Below, in pieces: positions 57,300 through 64,000 of a stretch of 64,000 nucleotides of DNA. How positions within the stretch are numbered: the stretch's first letter is position 1; each line of letters opens with the position of its first letter. The DNA lies in NCBI GenBank assembly GCA_027924645.1, contig BSBN01000213.1, forward strand, positions 33,606,501 through 33,670,500, read 5' to 3'. Under the pieces are notes generated by a model that saw only the letters and a program-made list of their open reading frames with translations, ran no database searches and was not told the origin of the DNA. Position numbers and translations under genes: made by a program. Source of the DNA: Cunninghamia lanceolata (lineage: Eukaryota > Streptophyta > Pinopsida > Cupressales > Cupressaceae).

Positions 57300-57840
57300 G
57301 TGTGGTTTCTCTCAGCCTTTTTAGAGTACTTATTGGGTGTCTGTCGATCACTTCTTAATTAGTAATCTTCGTGTGAAGAGATCCAATTTTGTTTCACATC
57401 CTGATTCATATCTTTTCATCCTATTTTATTCTGACATATACTTATTGCTTTGTCATGGTAAGTATTTTCTTTTTGCTTGCAAATTTGATAAATGATTACC
57501 CTAACTTCTTCCACCTCGTTCGCCGATTATGTTAATCATTATTGGGAAAGTTTCTTTTAGTTCTTCAGATTTCTTTCCCACAGGTTTGCAAGGATTTTCA
57601 TCCAATTTTGCCACGCTGGAACTGCTCTCCCTATTGTAGTTGTTCAAAGGAATTAGTTTATTTTTATCTCTTCCCTCTAATAATTTTCCACAACTTATAT
57701 GTGGGAAATTATCACCTCGGGTCGTTATTGCTTCTATCTTCATTAATTAAGTTTGAGTTTATGTGTGTGTATATATATAGAATTTCTCTGAATCCTCGAG
57801 GAAAAAAATTATCAGTGCTCCCTATTTAAAAACCTTTGTT
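57300..57840. other. Spacer between RNase H remnant and unidentified ORF
   Basis: No convincing gene; an 80-codon minus-strand frame at 57501-57743 has no recognisable motif. A TATATATAG stretch lies at 57771-57780. Confidence 0.4.
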
Positions 57841-57842
57841 TA

Positions 57843-57930
57843 ACTGCATTAACTGGCCTAGGAGACTCATACTCTTTCAGATTTGTTCCATCAGCTCCCA
57901 AATTCGCCAATAAATCTGCTTCCTTGTTCC
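57843..57930 (-). pseudogene. RNase H C-terminal remnant of a LINE-type element, cut by Copia LTR
   Basis: The minus-strand frame reads NRNKEADLLANLGADGT, the last RNase H motif. It is interrupted exactly at 57931, where the next Copia LTR starts, so the Copia element inserted into the LINE sequence. Confidence 0.65.
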
Positions 57931-58327
57931 TGTTAGTGTAGGTTTTTATTTCCTAGTGGGTTATTTATTTTTCCCTATATTCCTAGGTTTTTCCTACACT
58001 TCTATTAATCTCGCTTAGGTTAATAAAGCATGTCTTATTAGGTGAGTGGTTGCGAGGTGTCACCTTCCTACATGTGAGCATCCATTAGCTATCTTGGGAA
58101 GATACTTTGCTATCTTTAGTCCGATAGATGGTTGCTCCTGATTGGTTGGTACTGCCACCTCCTCCCTCTTCCTAGTCTATATAAGCATGCTACCTGGCTT
58201 GTAATTTGCATCTTTTTCTTTTGCATCCTCTTAATGCTATTTTGATTTTGTATCATTTGCATTCATAGTTTAGATATCTATTCTTTGCACTAGTTTTCTG
58301 GGTTAATAATCTTTCCAGATTCTAACA
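57931..58327 (+). repeat. 5' LTR with 6-bp inverted ends
   Basis: 397 bp from TGTTAG to CTAACA (perfect 6-bp inverted repeat). TATATAAG at 58188-58195 is the likely TATA box. Confidence 0.9.
58188..58195 (+). promoter_or_regulatory. TATA box in the Copia LTR
   Basis: TATATAAG about 140 bp before the LTR end, downstream of a CT-rich stretch (CCTCCTCCCTCTTCC). Confidence 0.6.
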
Positions 58328-58341
58328 TGGTATCAGAGCTA
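58328..58341 (+). promoter_or_regulatory. Primer-binding site, initiator-tRNA-Met type
   Basis: TGGTATCAGAGCTA directly follows the LTR, the canonical plant Copia site. Confidence 0.93.
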
Positions 58342-59510
58342 TTCTATGTGCAAGAGTAGATTTTAGTTTCTATATTTGAGAGATCTGGGGGGACTAATAA
58401 ATCTTATTGCAATTTTTTATAAATCCTAGTATGCTCTTCTCGTACATCTTCAAATGATCTGGAGAATCAGAAAAGTTTGACGGAAACATTTTAATCTCTG
58501 GGGTTTGCACATGTGTTTTATGAAATCTAGGTGATTGTAGCATTTCTAGTTATACTGACAACATTTCCAGCTATTTCAATGCGTCCAAGAGGCTTGAGAA
58601 AGTCAGATTTGGCTTTCATTTCACTGAAATCAGAGATCATCATACACAGTTGCAGAACCGGGGTTTCAAGCTCAAATCTGACAACCAGCTCACATATTTG
58701 GTGTTTTAAATCAATATTGCAGGTTCCAAGATGCCATTGCTTGTCTTAGGTAGCCGATTTAGTCTTTGCATGTCATTTTTTCATTGCTGGGGTCATTTTT
58801 TGTAGCTAAAGGCATTCTGTTTACACTGGATCAACATCTTCTGTACATCAGCAAGAAAAATGCCTTCTAGGTTTTGTCCGCAGCATAGAAAAACCATTTG
58901 GGTATCTTTCCATTTTTACATGTAGTCTATATATTTTGCAGAAATGCACTCAGAAAGCTACAGCAGGACCCCTCTCTATTGACAGTTGTAGTTTTGAAGG
59001 CAGTTTTCAAATGCTTCATTCTTGCTCATACGGAATCCTTTTCCCACAAAGTTTTTTTTTGATTTTGGCTATTTTTTCGTACTCTATGCACTAGTGTAGA
59101 CATTTTTTGATTTTGATGCTGAGATTTTTTAGAAATTGCAGATTCTCAGTCGTGACATTACACAGTTCTCATTTTGGGAACTTTGGAGGATCATAACTTT
59201 CACATATGATCTCGTATCGAGGCGATTCATTTTTTGAAAGTGCATGATTTTTTGAGTAGATCATAGTGGTGCTGTTTATTTCTTTGAGTATTGTGCCGAA
59301 GTTGTATTTTTAGCATATGCTCTTCATGAGGGTTTTGTAATGCATTGAAATCAAGCCCACTTAGTATTTCTTGCTAGTGGTAGTTGTAAATGCACTAATA
59401 TAAAGTGCTAAATCATAGTTTCTTGGGGGGGTTCTTTGATTGAGTGAAATGGGGGGTTGTCTTGGTTGTGTTCTCTTCTTTTCAACATTTCTTCTCTTCA
59501 TTTCTTCATC

Positions 59511-59825
59511 ATGGATCAAACAAATCTGCCCATCTTAACTCCATACAATTACTTTGAGTGGAAATCATGCATGACAATTCACTTAAGGAAAGCTGGATTA
59601 AATAGGATAAATATGGGACTTGAAATTGAACCTGCTAAAGATGAAGATAAGCCTAAGTGGTTTAACAAATGTGATGAGGCTTATGGAACATTGTGTTTGT
59701 CTATTTCTCTTGATTTAGTCATTCACATTGAGTCTTTGAATACACCAAATGAAATCTGGACAAAGCTAGAAACACTATTTGGCACACAAGATTCAATGAG
59801 GGGTCTGTTGTCATATTTTGCCTAG
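59511..59825 (+). pseudogene. Copia gag, N-terminal part
   Basis: From ATG at 59511: MDQTNLPILTPYNYFEWKSC, then LNTPNEIWTKLETLFGTQDS, the conserved gag pattern (Y-x-x-W near the start, W-x-x-L-x-x-x-F later). An upstream in-frame ATG at 59457 gives 18 extra residues unlike gag, so 59511 is preferred. After MRG the sequence departs from gag and reaches TAG at 59823. About 105 residues remain of a usual 300 or so. Confidence 0.82.
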
Positions 59826-60059
59826 CCCCAAAATATTCATGTCCCCCTCTTTCTATCAAAGAAATCTGATCAGAGAAAGCCTAAATAGAAAGAGGAAAGT
59901 CTTAAATCCTACATTTCCCCATGCTGTGCCTTGCAAAATTTCCCAAAACCTCACCTTGAGAATCCTTGTAGAAAACCCAGAAAAACCAAGAAATCTTGTC
60001 TCCAATTGTTTTCTATCGCAGAGATTTCTCAGTTTTATACTTAGCCATTTTTCATGTAT

Positions 60060-61000
60060 ATGATGATGACGTCATCCCTATTTTGGGGTTTTCTATCATT
60101 TGGTCGATTGCATCTCATATACAATTTTTCCTTGTATCTTGGTCATGTACAATGTTACTGTACATTAGGTTCGTTGTAGGTTGTGTTGTATTTATTGTTG
60201 TTTGTATATTGCGCATACAATTGCATATACAATGCAATATACAAGAGGTTATACAAAATATGAGGTCCGCTTTTGTATATCGGGCAATTGTATCTCATAT
60301 ACAATTGCATATACAAAAGCATGTGCAAGGGAAGATGCAAAGGCAAGATGCAAAGGTATATACAAAGGAGGATGCAATGGCATATACAATCCTGGACCCG
60401 AAGAATATACAATTTGGTTTAGAAAGGTCAGGTGCAATGTTTGTATGTACAATTGATTGTATGCAATTTTGTTTGTATATTCGCATTGTATATGTGATAT
60501 ACAAAAGGTGATGCAAAGGGGAATACATACAATCTGGACGTGATGAAGAATCAAATGTGGCAAATAATCCGTTGGGGTCCGTGGTTGTATATCGCATGTA
60601 CAAGGTCCAAAAAGTGCAACATACAAGAAGGTAAGATACAAAGCCCAGACCTGATGCTAATTTCAATTTGCTTTATAAAAATGTTGGGGTCTGCCTTTGC
60701 ATGTACATGCGATTGTATATTGCGCATACAATTGCATATACAAAAGTTAGATACAACGAGGATATACAATGCGGACCCGACTGGGAAATTAAATTTGGCA
60801 AACTTTAGTTTGGGGTCCATAGTTGTATGTTGAAGTGCATGTATATGCCAATATGCTTTAAGGCAAAGATACAAGGTTGAACCTATTTCGATGATCCAAT
60901 ATGGTTGATAATCTTTTGGGGTCTGCCAATTGTATGTACATGCGATTGTATATCATATACAATTGCGATGTACAAAGACACATACAAAGGTTTTTCAGCG
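60060..61000. repeat. Degenerate array of self-complementary TTGTATAT...ATATACAA units
   Basis: At least six diverged units of about 100-160 bp, several opening with TTGGGGTCYG (near 60573, 60684, 60810 and 60917; a related start near 60262). Inside are TTGTATAT, GCATACAATTGCATATACAA and GATGCAAAG words. The TTGTATAT/ATATACAA pairs make each unit a potential hairpin. Frames on both strands through it are by-products. Confidence 0.75.
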
Positions 61001-62515
61001 AGACAAGCCTTATCGGCGGCTCAGTTCGAGGTCTCTCTGATGGCCGATGAAGATGCAAATGTTCAGCGATGGGTCCCAGGTTCAACTCAACGGCCAATCA
61101 GATAGTGCCACGTGTCAGGCAGATTCAGTGGCTGATTTAGATGGCGATTCAAGTCGCATATACAATGGCCGAATGGTGAGGTGCTTTCCAAGGTCTCCCT
61201 GATAGCCTGATATATACAACAGCTATATATGCAGATGCAAAGTGATATACAGATGCAAGATGCAGTTGACCGTAACTTTGACTGCCCATATCTCCTTCAT
61301 CCTGAGGAAATTCTGCATGCTCCAAAAGGCAAATGTGCTTGTTTTTGCCTCCTCTTTCATCTGGTAAGCTTTGAGGAGGATATCTTCACTTTTAGAATTT
61401 GATGCAAATTTACAGGCTCGATCGACTGGATGTTTCAGTGACCAATTTGGCATATGCAGAGGTTGATATTGTTGCATTTATTCTAGTTGGTAGGCTTTGC
61501 AGGTGTTTTCATGGCACATGGCTTCACTCTTCAATGCGTATGGGCTTTGTGTCTATCTAGCAGATCTTCATGTGTTGGGCGATGACTTTGGGGCTCTTCT
61601 CTTCAATGCCCTATCCTATCTTGCGTTTGGGCAACCATTTTCTGTGGTTTTGGACCCGCCAGCGACATGGTTCATGTCCTTTCACCATGCCCTGCCTCTG
61701 CGTCCTTGTTCCTGCATTGATAAATACATTCTACATTCTTGGGATCCTATGCAATTGTTTCAGGAGTTATTGCACAGTTTTGACTTATTGCAATTGTTTT
61801 GGAGAGTATATAGTCATTTTTTTTTACTATTTGTAGGCAGTTCTTTCCATGTACCATTCTAGAGTTAGTGATTTTTGAATCCTGCTCAGTTTGAGTATGT
61901 TTTTTGTAACTCTTTGGGCATATGAAATATAGAGAACACCTTGGATACCATTGACAATCAAATTTTTGCCTTCTTGTTTTGCAGTATTGGGTGTTATTAA
62001 GTGTTTGATCAGGTCATTTGTGAGGTAATTCATTTCCTTGTGACTATCTTTAATACCCTTTTTCTGTAGAAGCTATGTTTATGCAGGTTACAAACTGTCT
62101 TGGAGTGTTATAAGGCTTTAAATTGTGAAGTTTAGCTTCCTTTTAAAGATTTTAATGTAGTTGGGCCTCTTTGTCAAGTGCTTTTTGCAAACATACAGTG
62201 ATAAGTTGTGCAATTTTTTTATTTATTTTCTGTTGTCTGTGGCCAAGTATATGCAGGTCTGAGTTTCATTTTACCTTATCAAGTTTGGTGACTCACCCCT
62301 TATTTTCAAGTTTTCCAGTTTTATCTTTCATTTTTAAAAGCATTCCTTCTTTTTCCTCTGCAAATCCAGTAGATTTTAGGTGATTACCAGCTAGGAAGCT
62401 AGCCTTCTCTAGAGGTTCTTTCCAACACAGGTGACCCACAGACCTGGAAAGATCCCATGTTTCTCCAGATTGCCAAGTTTTACAACTTAGCAAGGGTGTG
62501 AATCTAAGAAATAAT
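61000..62515 (+). other. Probable LTR/leader region of a Gypsy element, borders unresolved
   Basis: No gene. A CCAAT-like GGCCAATCAG at about 61091 and a G-box-like GCCACGTGTC at about 61107 suggest a promoter, as in an LTR U3. The following gag makes a Gypsy leader plausible, but no LTR pair is available inside the window. Confidence 0.35.
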
Positions 62516-62518
62516 AGT

Positions 62519-62540
62519 TTTGGCACGCCTAGTGGGATTG
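62519..62540 (+). promoter_or_regulatory. Possible Gypsy primer-binding site
   Basis: TTTTGGCACGCCTAGTGGGA has the TTTTGG start and G/C-rich form typical of plant Gypsy primer sites, about 150-240 bp before gag. I cannot assign the tRNA and no LTR border is proven. Confidence 0.35.
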
Positions 62541-62685
62541 TTTGAGTCTGAATAGTGCTACATTACAATCATATTGCTGGTTTTGATATGCTGCCAGCAT
62601 TATCAGGCCTTTAAGAGGCAGTTTTCTGCATATCTAGCGACTCATACTGAGAAAGGAGAAGTAGATCAGTGCTGTTACATTTTTT

Positions 62686-64000
62686 ATGAGAAAAATACAA
62701 ACTTGGAGTTTGAGTTGTTTTGATTATTTGCAGCTGTCTCCGCCTAGAAGACAGAGTAGAACTATGGTAAGGATGTCAGTTTCAAAAAGAATACAATCAA
62801 CCCCACCAAGTTTTAGGCCAGTAGTACCTGTAGTTCCTGTATCGATTCAAGCAAACCTACCTCCAGCTGTTCCAATGGCAAGGAATCAGTCATTTGTGGC
62901 TTTTGATGGGGGCAGCCCATTGAATTTGACAATGCATGATAATATACCCATGGCAGCTTTGAAGAGCCTACCTTATTTCACTAGGGAGGATCAAACTACC
63001 CCAATCAAACACATTAGAGACGTAGCTTCTCTATGTGGTGTTCATCATGTAACTCAAGAAAATGTAGCCATCAGGCTACTGGCTACCTCGTTTAAAGGAA
63101 AAGCATTACAGTGGTTCAGGAGTTTACCAGTGCAAACCATTGCAACTTGGGATGATCTGGGTGATAAGTTGAACAAGCAATTTCAAGATAAGTCTGATAA
63201 CTTATCACTGGTTGAACAGTTGACCACAATAAAGAGAGCTCCTCAGGAGCAAAAGATGGATTTCAATTTCTAGTTTCAGAAGACATGGAATATAATTCCT
63301 GCCATGGTAAGGCCTTCATCAGAATACGCATTTTTTTTTGAAGGCTCTTAATAGTGACGTTTCAGTAATGATACAATCAATGGGAGGTACACATTTACCT
63401 GATGCATATGAAATAGCTATTAGAGTAGAAAACAACCTGATTCAGGCTGGGAAAATAGAACCTAGACCACCAGTGCCCATTTTTTCTAAAATTCAAGCTT
63501 CAATGCCTTTGCTGATCCCATTTTTTGCCCCTTTACCTATTGTAGCAACATTGCCAAGTACTGCCAATCCTGAGACTGCTGTTTCCAGCTCATCACAGGA
63601 GTTAAGGGAATTAAAAATAGCCAACAAAAAATAGAGAACATCCTGCAAACTTTTGGGAATGAGCTGGTGAATATAAAAAAATAGTAGTCCCAGAACAGAT
63701 AGCCTTATCAGCCACACAATCAAGGGAAAAATCAACCTTATCAAGGGCAAAACTAGCCATACCAAGCTAATAGGCCTCCATATCAAAGCAATTACTAGGG
63801 TGCTAGGCAAAATGTAAACCAGAGGCCTTTCTAGCCTTACAACCCTACACCCATTAATGCAGTTAGGGACCTTGTCCCTATTCAGAACAATCTGGCAGCC
63901 AAGTATGAATGGTGTTTTCCCTGCAATCAGCCACATAGTCAGGCAACTTGTTCAAATGTGGTAATAAATCAGGCTCTAATGGTACAAAATGTTACAGTTT
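62686..64000 (+). pseudogene. Ty3/Gypsy gag with zinc knuckle, runs off window
   Basis: The likely start is ATG at 62764 or an upstream ATG at 62686. The capsid domain (Retrotrans_gag type) contains PYFTREDQTTPIKHIRDVAS and LATSFKGKALQWFRSLPVQT, then WDDLGDKLNKQF. A TAG at 63271, a one-base change in a T run at 63331-63339, and a further frameshift near 63634 interrupt it. A Gln-rich region (63670-63850) contains many TAGs where Gln is repeated. A zinc knuckle closes the visible part: Cys codons at 63913, 63922 and 63949 and His at 63934 (C-x2-C-x3-H-x4-C). Gag would package the RNA; protease and pol should follow beyond 64000. Confidence 0.88.

Larger units (their letters stand above)
57931..59825 (+). 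mobile_element. 5' part of another Copia element
   Basis: LTR, primer site, a long leader (58341-59510) and the start of gag, then the similarity stops at about 59805. No further Copia sequence of this family is visible to the right, so the element is truncated by deletion or by the repeat array that follows. Confidence 0.85.

Noticed and set aside
60155..60874. Several overlapping frames of 80-170 codons on both strands, rich in Tyr, Ile and Cys
   Set aside because: By-products of the TATACAA-type repeat; frames overlap on both strands without preference.

Overview
The window is repeat-dominated nuclear DNA of a land plant. I favour a large conifer-type (gymnosperm) genome because of the low gene density, very long transposon-filled introns, TTTAGGG-type telomere-like repeats, PLS/DYW pentatricopeptide (PPR) fragments, and Copia, Gypsy, CACTA (En/Spm) and LINE-like debris. 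The species call is inference. I see no clearly functional cellular gene, tRNA, rRNA or CRISPR array. Most coding regions are interrupted transposon genes.

Layout. 1-4719: 3' two thirds of a Sirevirus-like Copia element with its 3' LTR. 4720-7000: AT-rich palindromes, a CCGC/GCGG-rich patch and an eroded Copia gag. 7000-12560: minus-strand CACTA transposase (TNP2, DUF4218, DUF4216), copy A. 14037-29500: CACTA-type element A with a plus-strand tnpA-like gene; its last intron holds a five-fold amplified PPR triplet, which is split by an 8-kb insertion (19367-27345, 5-bp target duplication), which itself holds a complete small Copia element (22436-25698, perfect 5-bp target duplication). 29502-30131: an unidentified open frame touching the right end of element A. 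30864-35770: second minus-strand TNP2 gene, copy B. 36064-36795: an intact SET-domain ORF. 36829-38193: telomere-like blocks. 38330-46813: CACTA element B, homologous to A, whose last intron holds the E and DYW tail of a PPR gene plus LINE debris. 47091-48330: possible solo LTR and a degenerate satellite. 49416-55666: a 6.25-kb element on the minus strand with two 1243-bp LTRs, PBS and PPT but no recognisable pol. 55870-57930: Copia and LINE RNase H fragments and an unidentified ORF. 57931-59825: 5' LTR, PBS and truncated gag of another Copia element. 60060-61000: a degenerate array rich in self-complementary TATACAA motifs. 62686-64000: a Ty3/Gypsy gag with a zinc knuckle, running off the window.

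How the parts relate. Elements A and B share exon structure, three nonsense positions, an aspartate-rich last exon, a TATCAT repeat, a 12-bp array and a GGTGCTAAAT subterminal motif. Each also lies just right of a minus-strand TNP2 gene. Together they look like two old copies of one transposon system that carried pieces of a PPR gene in an intron. Nonsense codons throughout are mostly TAG or TGA where CAG or CGA is expected, as 5-methylcytosine decay in silenced repeats would produce.
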